The translations under genes and the position numbers were made by a program. DNA of 64,000 nucleotides, taken from the NCBI RefSeq assembly GCF_900142375.1, contig NZ_FRAR01000015.1, positions 62,001 through 126,000 of the forward strand, in the 5' to 3' direction. Shown here one piece after another: positions 27,501 through 39,778 of the stretch; within the stretch, counting starts at the first letter, position 1, and the number at the start of each line of letters is the position of its first letter. The notes below the pieces were generated by a model. The model saw only the letters and a program-made list of their open reading frames with translations. It ran no database searches and had not been told where the DNA came from. The stretch comes from Desulforamulus aeronauticus DSM 10349 (GTDB taxonomy: Bacteria; Bacillota; Desulfotomaculia; Desulfotomaculales; Desulfotomaculaceae).

Positions 27501-27995
27501 GTGGAGAGCTTAGGTTTTAATGGCACGTTGTTAGCCCAGATGTTCAACTTCCTGGTCTTATTAATCCTGCTCCGGGCGGTGGCCTACAAGCCTTTTATGA
27601 ACATGCTGGAAAAACGCAAAGAACTGATCGAAAGCAGCATTGCTGCCGCCGAAGAAGATAAAAAGCAAGCGGAAGCCCTACGGGCTTCCTTACAAGCCGA
27701 ATTGCAGCATTCTCGCCAAGAGGCTGCAGAAATAGTGGCCCGTGCCGCTAAAAATGCCGAAGAACAGGCCCAGCAGATTATTGAAGCTGCTAAGGCTGAA
27801 GCTGTACGCGTTAGAGACGGTGCCCTGGCTGATATCCAGCGTGAAAAAGAAAAGGCAGTAGCCGAACTCAGAGATCAGGTTGCTACTCTCTCCATTTTGG
27901 TGGCTGGCAAAATTATTGACCAGAAACTCAACGATGACATTCAAAAGGATCTGGTTAACAAATTTGTTAAAGAGGCAGGCGATCTGCCATGTTAA
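27501..27995 (+). CDS. atpF: ATP synthase F0 subunit b
   Basis: Peripheral stalk subunit: one N-terminal membrane helix (about 8-30, LLAQMFNFLVLLILL) and a long, charged, helical dimerisation domain rich in Ala, Glu and Lys. From GTG 27501 it has 164 residues, the normal length. An open frame continues upstream to 27426 but lies inside the hairpin region, whereas aaggagg is found 7 bases before 27501. Its end overlaps atpH by 7 bases. Confidence 0.95.
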   Translation: MESLGFNGTLLAQMFNFLVLLILLRAVAYKPFMNMLEKRKELIESSIAAAEEDKKQAEALRASLQAELQHSRQEAAEIVARAAKNAEEQAQQIIEAAKAEAVRVRDGALADIQREKEKAVAELRDQVATLSILVAGKIIDQKLNDDIQKDLVNKFVKEAGDLPC

Positions 27996-28534
27996 GAGGG
28001 GCTGTGGCCAGACGTTATGCCCAGGCCTTGTATGAGATTGCCCAGGCCAATAACACCCTGGAAACCATTGAACAGGAATTAAAGGGTGTAGCCGAAGCAG
28101 TCGAAGGGACCCGGGAACTCCAAAGAATATTATATCACCCGCAGGTATTAGCCGGCGATAAGAAAAACCTGTTAAAGACTCTCTTCGCCGATAAGGTTTC
28201 TGCCGAAACCATGAAATTCCTTGGACTCGTTGTAGACAAGCGCAGAGAAAACTATATAGCTGGTATTTCTGCCGAGTTTTCTGCACTGGCCAACGAAGCT
28301 CGTGGCAAAGTGGCAGCCGAAGTAATCACCGCGGTGGAAGTTAACGAAGAACAAAAACAAGAGCTAGTCAAAGTAGCTTCTCGCTTAGCCGGTAAAGAAG
28401 TAGAGCCTACCTTCGCGGTAGATGCTTCTCTCATCGGTGGCGTTATCGTAAAAATAGGTAGTAAAGTTATTGATGGCAGCATCAAAACTCGCTTAGCTAC
28501 CTTACAATCACGCCTCATGTCCAAAACCAGTTAA
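27989..28534 (+). CDS. atpH: ATP synthase F1 subunit delta
   Basis: Connects the peripheral stalk to the top of F1. The 181-residue protein starts with an N-terminal six-helix-type domain (ARRYAQALYEIA) and ends with GGVIVKIGSKVIDGSIKTRL, the family's C-terminal signature. ATG at 27989 lies inside the end of atpF, indicating translational coupling. Confidence 0.95.
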   Translation: MLRGAVARRYAQALYEIAQANNTLETIEQELKGVAEAVEGTRELQRILYHPQVLAGDKKNLLKTLFADKVSAETMKFLGLVVDKRRENYIAGISAEFSALANEARGKVAAEVITAVEVNEEQKQELVKVASRLAGKEVEPTFAVDASLIGGVIVKIGSKVIDGSIKTRLATLQSRLMSKTS

Positions 28535-28537
28535 TAG

Positions 28538-30061
<1,524 letters not shown>

Positions 30062-30098
30062 CATTTAAGTTAAGGGAAGTAAGGTGGTGATTTAGTAG

Positions 30099-30950
30099 AT
30101 GGCCAGTGCGCAAGATATTAGGCGCCGGATTACGAGTGTTAAAAATACCCAACAAATCACCAAAGCGATGAAAATGGTTGCTGCCGCCAAGTTACGCCGT
30201 GCTCAGGAGGCTGTTACCTCCGCTCGTCCCTTCGCTCTGAAAATTAGAGAGGTGTTAAGCCGTGTGGCTGCTGCCAGTGGTGGTGCTTCGCACCCACTGC
30301 TCGAAGTACGGGAGGTTAAAAAGACTGCCTATGTGGTAATTACTGCAGACCGTGGTCTTTGCGGGGGCTTTAATGCCAACGTGTTACGTCGTGCCGCGAC
30401 GGAGGTAAAGGATCGTAACACCTCTGATGTTGTGGCGGTTGGGCGTAAGTCCAGAGATTTCTTTAGACGCCGCGGTTTTGAACTGGCAGCTTCATACGTT
30501 GGTTTAGGTGAGAATATCCAGTTCCACCAAGCCAAAGAGATTGCCCGGTTTGTTATGGACAAATACGTGGCAGGCTACTTTGACGAAGTGTATCTGGTAT
30601 TTAGTGAATTCGTTAACGTACTTACCCAGCGTCCCGTGACAGTAAAACTACTGCCGGTGGAAACTCCTGCCGAGGAATCCAAGGGACCAAAGGTAGAATA
30701 TATCTATGAGCCCAATGCGGAGGCTGTTTTATCAGAATTACTGCCCACCTATGTGGAGTCGACGGTTTTCCGTGCTATGCTGGAAGCGAAAGCCGGCGAG
30801 CAAGGTGCCCGGATGACTGCCATGGATTCCGCTACTAAGAACGCCAAGGATATGATTAACAAGTTAACCCTGTCCTTGAACCGTGCCCGTCAGGCTGCCA
30901 TTACCAAGGAAATTTCCGAGATTGTGGGCGGTGCTGCGGCACTGGAGTAA
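30099..30950 (+). CDS. atpG: ATP synthase F1 subunit gamma
   Basis: Central rotor shaft. The 283-residue protein has the two long terminal helices of the coiled-coil shaft: the N-terminal block [20 protein letters not shown] and the C-terminal block [15 protein letters not shown] variant ([19 protein letters not shown]). The middle Rossmann-like domain has [15 protein letters not shown] at 30099 follows aaggtggtga. Confidence 0.97.
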   Translation: MASAQDIRRRITSVKNTQQITKAMKMVAAAKLRRAQEAVTSARPFALKIREVLSRVAAASGGASHPLLEVREVKKTAYVVITADRGLCGGFNANVLRRAATEVKDRNTSDVVAVGRKSRDFFRRRGFELAASYVGLGENIQFHQAKEIARFVMDKYVAGYFDEVYLVFSEFVNVLTQRPVTVKLLPVETPAEESKGPKVEYIYEPNAEAVLSELLPTYVESTVFRAMLEAKAGEQGARMTAMDSATKNAKDMINKLTLSLNRARQAAITKEISEIVGGAAALE

Positions 30951-30964
30951 ACTAGAGGTTGTAA

Positions 30965-32413
<1,449 letters not shown>

Positions 32414-32415
32414 TT

Positions 32416-32814
32416 ATGGCAAAGACCCAACGCCTTGATATAGTCACTCCTGAAAAAGTTGTCTTCAGTGAAGAGATCGATTTTATTGTGGCACCTGGTG
32501 CCGACGGTGAACTCGGTATCTTACCTGAACACGCTCCTCTGGTAACTGCCCTCAAGATTGGTACGATGAGGGTGCAGCAGGGCGGTAAGTTCTTTAAGGT
32601 GGCCGTCAGCGGTGGGTTCATGGAAGTTAAGAACAGCCGAGTGGTTGTTCTGGCTGACACCGCCGAACGTGCCGACCAAATTGATGTCGAACGGGCCAGA
32701 GCCGCCAAACAACGCGCTGAACAGCGTCTGTCGGGCAAAGCTGCCGAAATCGATGTCGTCCGGGCCGAAGTAGCTCTCCAAAAAGCTCTCAACCGGATTA
32801 AAACAGTTGAATAA
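32416..32814 (+). CDS. atpC: ATP synthase F1 subunit epsilon
   Basis: Small rotor subunit that regulates ATP hydrolysis. The 132-residue protein has the N-terminal beta sandwich (DIVTPEKVVFSEEIDFIVAPG, GELGILPEHAPLVT) and the C-terminal two-helix region rich in Ala and Arg. It starts 2 bases after atpD with no clear ribosome-binding site, so translation is probably coupled to atpD. A strong terminator follows. Confidence 0.95.
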   Translation: MAKTQRLDIVTPEKVVFSEEIDFIVAPGADGELGILPEHAPLVTALKIGTMRVQQGGKFFKVAVSGGFMEVKNSRVVVLADTAERADQIDVERARAAKQRAEQRLSGKAAEIDVVRAEVALQKALNRIKTVE

Positions 32815-32821
32815 ACAAATT

Positions 32822-32856
32822 AAGCCCAGGATAGGCTGCCTATCCTGGGCTTTTTG
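32822..32856 (+). terminator. Intrinsic terminator of the ATP synthase operon
   Basis: Perfect 14-base arms (32822-32835 and 32839-32852) with a 3-base loop, aagcccaggatagg and its complement, are followed by a T run. It lies directly after atpC. Confidence 0.95.
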
Positions 32857-33005
32857 TATTTTTAGAGGGCCATTATGGCAATACTAGAAGTTAGCAAAAA
32901 ATCTTTTGGCCATTGGCATAAAAGAGATTTAATAGCATGGATTATATAGTTATTTACATCTAGGATAACAAAGGCATTATAACCTAAAAGAAACAAATGT
33001 AAAAA

Positions 33006-33037
33006 AGCCGATGGCCGACGGCCGGTAGCTGATGGCC
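33006..33037. repeat. GCCGATGGCCGACGGC repeat before murA
   Basis: agccgatggccgacggccgg followed by tagctgatggcc is one of the cleanest copies of the family and contains overlapping palindromes. A weaker unit (ttggccattggc) is at 32906-32917. The block ends 26 bases before the murA start, close to the Shine-Dalgarno. No other feature is seen in the 32857-33063 gap. Confidence 0.6.
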
Positions 33038-33063
33038 AAATAATACCCTATCCAGGAGTTTCT

Positions 33064-34329
33064 ATGGAAAAAATAATTATCACAGGTGGTAATCCCTTAC
33101 ACGGCTCCATCCGCGTCAGTGGTGCCAAGAACGCAGTCTTGCCTATATTAGCTGCAGCTTTACTAACAACGACAACAACCAAACTACTTGATGTACCTAA
33201 CCTAGCCGACGTAGGTGTAATTTGTTCTGTCCTTGAAGAACTAGGTGCTCATATAGAAAAAGGCGAAAGCACATTAACCATCTCAGTTCCCTACCTTACC
33301 AGCGTCGAAGCACCCTACGAACATGTCCGCAAAATGCGAGCTTCCTTTCTGGTCATGGGACCACTCTTGGCCCGTACAGGCAGAGCCAGAATTTCACTGC
33401 CCGGTGGCTGTGCCATCGGCACCAGGCCCATCGACCTTCATCTAAAAGGCTTTGCCGCTCTGGGAGCGGATATTCGCTACGGTGCCGGCTACATCGAAGC
33501 AGCCGCCGAAGAACTTGTAGGCGCTAAAATATACCTGGACTTTCCCAGTGTCGGAGCCACCGAAAACATCATGATGGCAGCGGTATTGGCCCAGGGGCAA
33601 ACCATTCTGGAAAACGCCGCCGAAGAACCGGAAATCGTTGACCTAGCCAATTTCTTAAATTCTATGGGAGCAAAAATAAAAGGTGCCGGTACCAAAGTAA
33701 TAAGAATAGACGGGGTGGAAGAACTTACCGGAGCCACCCATGCAGTTATCCCGGACCGCATAGAAGCAGGTACCTACCTAGTGGCTGCTGCCATCACCAA
33801 AGGTGATGTCTTAGTAGAAAATATTATTATCGACCACCTAAAACCCGTAATGGCCAAACTAAAAGAAGCTGGCGTGGAACTAACTGAAGAAGACAATGGC
33901 ATAAGGGTCATAAGTAATTCCCGAATACGAGGAGTAGACATTAAAACTCTCCCCTACCCCGGCTTTCCCACGGACATGCAAGCCCAATTCATGGCTCTCA
34001 TGGCTGCAGCCGAAGGTACCAGCATTATCACTGAAACAGTCTTTGAAAACCGCTTTATGCATGTAAGCGAACTCAAACGCATGGGGGCCAAAATTAAAAT
34101 AGAGGGCCGCGCTGCCATCGTCCAAGGCGTCAAAACCCTCACTGGTGCCGAAGTCAAAGCCACCGATCTCCGAGCCGGTGCCGCCTTAATTCTAGCCGCC
34201 CTCGCTGCTACTGGCGAAACAGAAATTGGCAACATCTACCACATCGACCGAGGGTACGAGCGGCTAATCGAGAAACTGCAAGGCATAGGAGCGAATATTA
34301 AACGGGTGGAGGAGTGCGCGTTGGTCTGA
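33064..34329 (+). CDS. murA: UDP-N-acetylglucosamine 1-carboxyvinyltransferase
   Basis: First committed step of peptidoglycan synthesis, transferring enolpyruvate from PEP to UDP-GlcNAc; target of fosfomycin. The 421-residue protein shows the two inside-out barrels, [16 protein letters not shown] at the start, and the catalytic Cys116 in [12 protein letters not shown], so it should be fosfomycin-sensitive in principle. ATG at 33064 follows aggag. As in B. subtilis murAA, it lies between the atp operon and spoIID; ywmB is missing. Confidence 0.97.
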   Translation: MEKIIITGGNPLHGSIRVSGAKNAVLPILAAALLTTTTTKLLDVPNLADVGVICSVLEELGAHIEKGESTLTISVPYLTSVEAPYEHVRKMRASFLVMGPLLARTGRARISLPGGCAIGTRPIDLHLKGFAALGADIRYGAGYIEAAAEELVGAKIYLDFPSVGATENIMMAAVLAQGQTILENAAEEPEIVDLANFLNSMGAKIKGAGTKVIRIDGVEELTGATHAVIPDRIEAGTYLVAAAITKGDVLVENIIIDHLKPVMAKLKEAGVELTEEDNGIRVISNSRIRGVDIKTLPYPGFPTDMQAQFMALMAAAEGTSIITETVFENRFMHVSELKRMGAKIKIEGRAAIVQGVKTLTGAEVKATDLRAGAALILAALAATGETEIGNIYHIDRGYERLIEKLQGIGANIKRVEECALV

Positions 34330-34417
34330 GGACCATCGACTTTTGCGGATTAAGTGAGACATTTCGTAGTAACTACTGCCGTATGCTACAGAAGTGATAA
34401 AAACTATTGAATAAGAA

Positions 34418-34448
34418 AAAGGGGTTGGCATATTTTGCCAACCCCTTT
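34418..34448. terminator. Terminator after murA
   Basis: Arms aaaggggttggca (34418-34430) and tgccaacccctt(t) (34436-34448) with a 5-base loop. The T tail is short on the + strand (ttt), and an A-rich stretch precedes it, so function on both strands is possible. Confidence 0.7.
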
Positions 34449-34520
34449 CATATAAATAAACTAGCCCTAAGCATGATCAGATAAGCAAGAATATATAAAA
34501 CGCCTGTTTTAGAAAATAAA

Positions 34521-34552
34521 AGCTGACGGCCGCTGACTGATGACGGACGGCC
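34521..34552. repeat. GCTGACGGC-type repeat before spoIID
   Basis: agctgacggccgctgactga followed by tgacggacggcc belongs to the GCCGATGGC family. It ends only 20 bases before the likely start codon, directly against the ribosome-binding site. Confidence 0.55.
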
Positions 34553-34571
34553 CAAAAGGACGGTGCATCCC

Positions 34572-35534
34572 TTGCGCAAATTAGCCCTTGGCATCTTTGG
34601 CCTACTCCTGATTCTAGCAACCTTTCCAACACTTGCAGTCCAACTCCACAGTCTGATAAAACCATCGCAGGTAAAAAGCTCTGGGACTACGGTAAATATG
34701 TACAACCACCTAACAAATAAAATCCAACCAATACCCCTGGACGATTACCTGGTGGGGGTGGTAGCCGCCGAAATGCCAGCCTCTTTCCCGGCTGAAGCCC
34801 TAAAAGCCCAGGCTGTAGCTGCTCGGACCTACATCATGCAGCGCCTGTCTCCCGGTGGCATCAAAAATTCCCTTCACCCCGGAGCTGACGTTTCCAGCGA
34901 CCCCAGGGAGGGACAGGCTTGGATTTCCCGTGAAGAAATGGAAAAACGCTGGGGCAAAATAAAATCCTTGGAATACTACTACAAAATCAAATGGGCTGTA
35001 GATAACACCCAAGGACAAGTCATCACCTATAAATCACAGCTTATCTTCCCAGCCTTCCACGCTTCCTGCGGTGGGAGTACTGAGAATGCCGAAGAGGTAT
35101 GGGTAACCTCAGCCCCTTACCTAAAAGGGGTTCCTTGTCCCTTCTGCGCCGATCCCAATCCAGACAGACAAGTAACCTACACTTTGGCTGACTTAGATCA
35201 AAAACTAAAGACTAACCTCTCTGCCATCCCGGTATCAACCAGTAAAAATAAAGTAGTAGCCATCACCAAAGAAACCAATACCGGCCGCCCTAAGGAAATA
35301 AAACTTGGTAACAAAACCTACTCAGCCACCATGCTAAGAGAAATGCTCAATCTACGTTCAACCCGTATTACCTGGACCCTCACGGATGACAAAATCACCT
35401 TTACCACCAAAGGCTACGGCCATGGCGTCGGCCTCTGTCAATACGGCGCAAAAGGTCTGGCAGAACAGGGCAAGAGTTATAATGAGATTTTGAAACATTA
35501 TTATACCGGCGTGGAGATTACAGAGATGAGGTAA
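34572..35534 (+). CDS. spoIID: Stage II sporulation protein D (lytic transglycosylase)
   Basis: Mother-cell membrane enzyme that cleaves glycan strands during engulfment, working with SpoIIM and SpoIIP. An N-terminal membrane segment (about 5-24) precedes the SpoIID domain, with the likely catalytic Glu67 in VVAAEMPASFP and the conserved HASCGGST and PCPFCAD cysteine blocks, ending GYGHGVGLCQYGAKG. TTG at 34572 is chosen because aaaggacggtg fits the anti-Shine-Dalgarno with 6-base spacing; GTG at 34563 lies inside that site. Flanking repeats occupy both intergenic gaps. Confidence 0.95.
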   Translation: MRKLALGIFGLLLILATFPTLAVQLHSLIKPSQVKSSGTTVNMYNHLTNKIQPIPLDDYLVGVVAAEMPASFPAEALKAQAVAARTYIMQRLSPGGIKNSLHPGADVSSDPREGQAWISREEMEKRWGKIKSLEYYYKIKWAVDNTQGQVITYKSQLIFPAFHASCGGSTENAEEVWVTSAPYLKGVPCPFCADPNPDRQVTYTLADLDQKLKTNLSAIPVSTSKNKVVAITKETNTGRPKEIKLGNKTYSATMLREMLNLRSTRITWTLTDDKITFTTKGYGHGVGLCQYGAKGLAEQGKSYNEILKHYYTGVEITEMR

Positions 35535-35634
35535 AATAATTGGCTATTGGCTGTCAGCCATCTAACACTATAAATAAGATTAGCAGAGATAAAAGTTATA
35601 GCAAATAATCAACAACCTACAATTAACACAAAAA

Positions 35635-35667
35635 GGCCGAAAGCCGAGAACTGATGGCCGACGGCCA
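35635..35667. repeat. GCCGATGGC-type repeat before the spoIIQ-like gene
   Basis: aggccgaaagccgagaactg followed by atggccgacggcc. A weaker ggctattggctgtcagcca unit follows the spoIID stop (35542-35560). These occupy most of the 35535-35730 gap, which shows no other feature. Confidence 0.5.
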
Positions 35668-35730
35668 ATGTATATCCTCCCCCCTTTTGGGCAATACTCT
35701 AACTAAAGAATTACACCCAAAAGTGAGGTT

Positions 35731-36474
35731 ATGCAACCAATGTGGCCCTTCGAAGACTCCTTTGCGAATAAGCTGCGTAATCAAGACATACTTAAAAAAT
35801 ACCGTGAGTGGCTGAGGAAATGGCTGTACCAAGGCAATAAATTTAATGCTTCAGCAGTATTTAGCATCGTACTAGCCATTGCTCTACTATCAGCTGTGGG
35901 TTTTTACACCTGGAACAATAGCCAAACAAACCAAGCTATCATAACCAACAATACCAACCAAGTGACTGAAAAGAACTACCAGAAAGAACCAGCGGCTAAC
36001 CAAACCCAGAGCAACGAGAGTAATCAAAGCATGGGTAAACCTGAAGAAAATGAAACCGCAGTTCCGTTAGCGGTAAACCCGGAAGAATTGGTAAAACCCG
36101 TTATGGGACATACCCTAACCTCTGTGGGGATAACCTTCTCCGAGGTGTTTCAAGATTATCGCTACAACACCGGTGTAGCCTTGGCAGCCAAACCTGGCTC
36201 TGAAGTTAAGCTAGCACTGCCAGGTACCGTAACACTGGTTGTTAGCGGAGAGAACAACACGCAAACTGTCAGCATCAACCACGGCAACGGTTGGGAATCC
36301 TCCTACAGCGGTCTGGAAGAAGTCAGGGTTAAAGCCGGAGATAGGCTGGAGCAAAATACAGCTCTTGGTAAACTGGGCAGATACGAGCGAGTCAACGGTG
36401 TGTTGGAAAATCATTTATACTTTAAACTCACCAGAAATGGTGAACCCGTAGACCCCAATATCTACTGGAAATAA
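35731..36474 (+). CDS. spoIIQ: SpoIIQ-like degenerate LytM/M23 protein
   Basis: Forespore membrane protein expected to pair with SpoIIIAH across the two septal membranes. The 247-residue protein has a cytoplasmic N-terminus (about 1-40), one membrane helix (about 42-64), a disordered Asn/Gln/Glu-rich linker (about 68-115) and a C-terminal LytM domain (about 117-247). Metal ligands are replaced: Asn146 and Ala150 stand where His and Asp should be, and HxH reads His228-Leu-Tyr230. It should be catalytically dead, as in B. subtilis SpoIIQ. Identity is from position between spoIID and spoIIID. ATG at 35731 follows gtgaggtt. Confidence 0.82.
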   Translation: MQPMWPFEDSFANKLRNQDILKKYREWLRKWLYQGNKFNASAVFSIVLAIALLSAVGFYTWNNSQTNQAIITNNTNQVTEKNYQKEPAANQTQSNESNQSMGKPEENETAVPLAVNPEELVKPVMGHTLTSVGITFSEVFQDYRYNTGVALAAKPGSEVKLALPGTVTLVVSGENNTQTVSINHGNGWESSYSGLEEVRVKAGDRLEQNTALGKLGRYERVNGVLENHLYFKLTRNGEPVDPNIYWK

Positions 36475-36498
36475 ATAATAGCTTGTCATTGCTTATTC

Positions 36499-36532
36499 AA
36501 ATGGCCTATTTTAGGCCATTTTCTTTTATTTT
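36499..36532 (+). terminator. Intrinsic terminator after the spoIIQ-like gene
   Basis: Perfect 10-base arms aaatggccta (36499-36508) and taggccattt (36512-36521) with a 3-base loop are followed by a T-rich tail (cttttattttt). Confidence 0.85.
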
Positions 36533-36680
36533 TGTGACATTTCTCCTACCCCCCCGCATATATTTAAGTAAAAAGTAAGCTCGGCAACGTCAAACAACCT
36601 CGGACTTCCTTCAATACAACTACTGCTCGAATTATAGATAGCTAAGTAACTAAATACAGTTAACGAAAGACGACTTTAAT

Positions 36681-36742
36681 TACTGACGTCCGATGTCCGA
36701 CGAATGACGTCTAAAGACCGGCGTCCGATGACTGACGTCCGA
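36681..36742. repeat. GACGTCCGATG-type tandem block before spoIIID
   Basis: Units tgacgtccgatg, tccgacgaatgacgtc, ccggcgtccgatgactgacgtcc repeat imperfectly over about 60 bases. The GACGTC core differs from the GCCGATGGC blocks elsewhere but the CCGATG/CCGACG unit is shared. It ends 16 bases before the spoIIID start. Confidence 0.5.
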
Positions 36743-36758
36743 AACAGGAGGTAGGGAA

Positions 36759-37010
36759 ATGCAGGACTACATCCAAAAACGGGTGCTGGACATATGTGCA
36801 TACATCCTGGAAACCAAAGCTACAGTCCGGAGAGCGGCCCACGTTTTCCAGGTTAGCAAAAGCACAGTCCACAAAGACATGACCGAAAGGCTCCCGTCCC
36901 TTAATAAACACCTGGCCCAGGAAGTGAAAACCATTCTAGACGAGAACAAAGCCGAACGCCACCTGAGAGGCGGCGAAGCCACCCGAAAGAAATACAAAGA
37001 AATAGTGTAA
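36759..37010 (+). CDS. spoIIID: Sporulation transcriptional regulator SpoIIID
   Basis: Small mother-cell DNA-binding protein that tunes the sigma-E to sigma-K transition. The 83-residue protein has the helix-turn-helix with ATVRRAAHVFQVSKSTVHKDM (about 22-42), the conserved KDMTERLP and a basic C-terminus (GGEATRKKYKE). ATG at 36759 follows aggaggtag. Its place between the SpoIIQ-like gene and mbl is as in B. subtilis. Confidence 0.95.
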   Translation: MQDYIQKRVLDICAYILETKATVRRAAHVFQVSKSTVHKDMTERLPSLNKHLAQEVKTILDENKAERHLRGGEATRKKYKEIV

Positions 37011-37170
37011 TAAAAACTGAGAAATTTCACATACCGAGAGGAATTTTGACAGGAAAGAGAGAATCCTATTTTTTTAGGACAATCTGCCATTCCTGTTATT
37101 TCTTTGTTTACCATAAGTCAACCCAGTCTAATTAGCAGACAAGCCTAAAGATCTTTAAGAAAAGCATAGA

Positions 37171-37207
37171 CAAAAAGCCAACAACTAAAGGCCAAAAGCC
37201 ATGACTG
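37171..37207. repeat. Degenerate GCC-repeat block before mbl
   Basis: Units aaagccaac, aaaggccaaaagcc and atgactgatt form an eroded copy of the GCC-rich repeat family, about 60 bases before the mbl start. The 37011-37265 gap otherwise shows no clear feature. Confidence 0.35.
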
Positions 37208-37265
37208 ATTCTTAAAAGGCTCAAAGCTCATCGAATATATTCAACCAGCTAGGAGGAACTCTCTA

Positions 37266-38300
37266 ATGTTTGGACTCAGCACAGACATAGGCATAGATCT
37301 CGGTACCGCCAGTATTCTGGTCTATGTCAAAGGAAAAGGAATCGTACTCAACGAACCCTCAGTGGTAGCCATAAACAAAGATACCGGCCGCATCATCGCA
37401 GTAGGTGAAGAAGCCCGCCGTATGCTGGGCCGCACCCCCGGCAATATCGTAGCCACCCGTCCCTTACGGGAAGGTGTCATCGCGGACTACGATGTCACCG
37501 AAAAAATGCTCAAATACTTCATTAATAAAGCTAACGGCAAACGCTGGTTCTTCCGCCCTCGGGTGATGGTTTGCATCCCCTCCGGCGTTACCGGCGTAGA
37601 AGAACGCGCCGTTCGCCAAGCTGCCATCCAGGCCGGTGCCCGGGCCGCTCACCTCATCGAAGAACCCCTGGCCGCAGCCTTGGGAGCTGGCATCGATATC
37701 TCCGAACCCAGCGGCTCCATGGTGGTGGACATCGGCGGTGGTACCTCCGATGTAGCGGTACTCTCCCTGGGCGGTATTGTCTGCAGCCGCTCTATTCGCG
37801 TTGGGGGTGATAAATTCGACGAAGCCATCGTACGCTATATAAGGAAAGAATTCAGCCTCATGATTGGCGAACGCACCGGCGAAGAAATCAAAGTAGAAAT
37901 TGCCACCGCCTTCCCGCAGAAGACACCGGAACGCACCACCCAAATCCGTGGCCGTGACCTGGTAACCGGCTTACCCAAAGCAGTTACCGTCAGCAGCCAC
38001 CAGGTCTACCAGGCCATTGAAGAACCTTTGGAAGCTGTAGTCGGTGCCGTAAAGGAGGTTCTGGAAATGACTCCCCCGGAACTGGCGGCGGATATTGTGA
38101 ATAAAGGTATCGTTATGACCGGCGGCGGAGCGTTGCTCCACGGGTTAGATACCCTTATTTCGGAAGAAACTGGCTTACCCGTTTATATAGCCGATGATGC
38201 TATTTCCTGCGTGGCCAGTGGGACTGGGAAGGCTTTGGCAATGATGAATATACTGCCGAAACCAAAGAGTAGTAAGCTTTTTAAAAAGGTAGTTGGATAA
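37266..38300 (+). CDS. mbl: MreB-family actin-like cell-shape protein (Mbl)
   Basis: Actin-like ATPase forming membrane-associated filaments that guide side-wall synthesis. The 344-residue protein has phosphate-1 [19 protein letters not shown], phosphate-2 [14 protein letters not shown] and the adenosine motif [12 protein letters not shown]. MreB, Mbl and MreBH are hard to separate by eye; Mbl is chosen because it lies right after spoIIID, its position in B. subtilis, and because no mreC/mreD follow. ATG at 37266 follows taggagg. Confidence 0.9.
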   Translation: MFGLSTDIGIDLGTASILVYVKGKGIVLNEPSVVAINKDTGRIIAVGEEARRMLGRTPGNIVATRPLREGVIADYDVTEKMLKYFINKANGKRWFFRPRVMVCIPSGVTGVEERAVRQAAIQAGARAAHLIEEPLAAALGAGIDISEPSGSMVVDIGGGTSDVAVLSLGGIVCSRSIRVGGDKFDEAIVRYIRKEFSLMIGERTGEEIKVEIATAFPQKTPERTTQIRGRDLVTGLPKAVTVSSHQVYQAIEEPLEAVVGAVKEVLEMTPPELAADIVNKGIVMTGGGALLHGLDTLISEETGLPVYIADDAISCVASGTGKALAMMNILPKPKSSKLFKKVVG

Positions 38301-38387
38301 ATAAGTAAAAATCATTTGTGTTTCCGGAGCCTCCCTTTTTAGTTACATACAAATAGGCCATTTAATTAATACAAAGGAGGAACCAAA

Positions 38388-39755
38388 ATGAAGAGAATTA
38401 TTGGCTTTACTTTAATGGTACTGATGTTAGTTGTGTTTTCTTTGCCTGCTTTTGCTGACACAACAGTAAATGTTGACGGTAAGACCTCAATTTTACCTAC
38501 AATTAATCATCAAGATCGTGTCCTTATCCCCCTACGAGACTCGGCAAACTTGTTGGGTGCTGAGGTAACCTATTTGTCAGACGTTCAGCTAGCTTTTATC
38601 AAAAAAAATGACATTGAATTAAGAATTAAAATGGGTGACGCCTTATCCTACCTAAACAATAAAGAGATATCTTCCGGAGTCCCTCCGGTTGTTGTAGAAG
38701 GAAAAGCCTATGTGCCACTCCGTTTCCTGGCTGAATCACTGAATTATGAGGTAAGTTATACTGAGGGACTGGTTCAACTAGAAAGTAAACCCCTGGCAAA
38801 AATTCACTTCATAGATGTAGGTTTTGGGGATGCCATTTATATTCAACTGCTTAATGATAAAAACATTCTAATAGATGCCGGAGATAAAAGAGGTGGCGGT
38901 ACCGTAGCAACATACCTGAGGAATCAAGGTGTCAAAGAAATTGATCTGGTAGTTGCAACGAAAACAGCCAGCGAACATATGGGGGGGCTGGCTTCAGTAT
39001 TCCGTTCCTTCAAGGTGAAGCAAGTTATTGATACAAATACAGCCAGTACCGGGGATTTCTATAAAGAATATAAAGAGGAACTCAGTAAATATAAAATCCC
39101 CTGTGAACCGGCGAATAAGCAAACCTTTGAGATGAGTGGAGTAACATTCTCTATATTAAGTACGTATGGTCAAATGATTAACCAGGATCCTCCTACCAAA
39201 ACGATTGTGTCCTCTTTAACCGTAGGAAACCAAAATATTCTCTTTATGTCAGATAGGACCGGGCAAAGGGAAGTCTCTGATCTGCCAAGCCATACTTTTA
39301 AGATCTTAAAAGTTTCTGATCACGCCGGAATAGATTCGACCAGCCAGCAACTATTAAACTTAGTTAAACCAGAAGTGGCTATAGTAACTTCGGATCAGAG
39401 TGTACCGGGTTATCCCAAGGGAACGGTTCTTCAACGAATTAGTGATACTGGAGCTAAATTATACAGTACAGGTACTAACGGAAACATCGTTGTCGAGACC
39501 AATGGTCAAACCTATAAGGTTATTGCGGAGAATAATCAACAGATTGAAATAGTACCTGAGAAAGAACATGACTTTCATATTATTACAGGATTAGAATACA
39601 GTGATTACCTTGGTGACAAAAGAACTAACCTATATCATCACCCTGCTTGTGAAGAAGCAAAGCAAATACCGCAGGAAGACAGAATATGGTTTTTAGATAA
39701 GATTCAAGCTGAAGAAAACGGATTTACTCCAGATGAATTATGTAGGCCCGAATAA
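38388..39755 (+). CDS. Secreted stalk-domain protein with degenerate metallo-beta-lactamase fold and Ada-like C-terminus
   Basis: 455 residues: signal peptide (about 1-23, ending AFA), a copper-amine-oxidase-like stalk domain (about 25-135, RVLIPLRDSANLLG and KAYVPLRFLAESLNY), a ComEC/Rec2-type beta-lactamase fold domain (about 138-385, IHFIDVGFGDAIYIQ) and a short C-terminal domain with His/Cys (TNLYHHPACEEA and DELC) resembling small Ada-type metal-binding modules. The HxHxDH metal motif is lost: Lys192, Ala194, Glu196 and His197 stand there, so hydrolase activity is doubtful. ATG at 38388 follows aaaggagg. It is the first gene of the surface region. Confidence 0.82.
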   Translation: MKRIIGFTLMVLMLVVFSLPAFADTTVNVDGKTSILPTINHQDRVLIPLRDSANLLGAEVTYLSDVQLAFIKKNDIELRIKMGDALSYLNNKEISSGVPPVVVEGKAYVPLRFLAESLNYEVSYTEGLVQLESKPLAKIHFIDVGFGDAIYIQLLNDKNILIDAGDKRGGGTVATYLRNQGVKEIDLVVATKTASEHMGGLASVFRSFKVKQVIDTNTASTGDFYKEYKEELSKYKIPCEPANKQTFEMSGVTFSILSTYGQMINQDPPTKTIVSSLTVGNQNILFMSDRTGQREVSDLPSHTFKILKVSDHAGIDSTSQQLLNLVKPEVAIVTSDQSVPGYPKGTVLQRISDTGAKLYSTGTNGNIVVETNGQTYKVIAENNQQIEIVPEKEHDFHIITGLEYSDYLGDKRTNLYHHPACEEAKQIPQEDRIWFLDKIQAEENGFTPDELCRPE

Positions 39756-39778
39756 AAAAATAAAAAAACTATTTTTTT

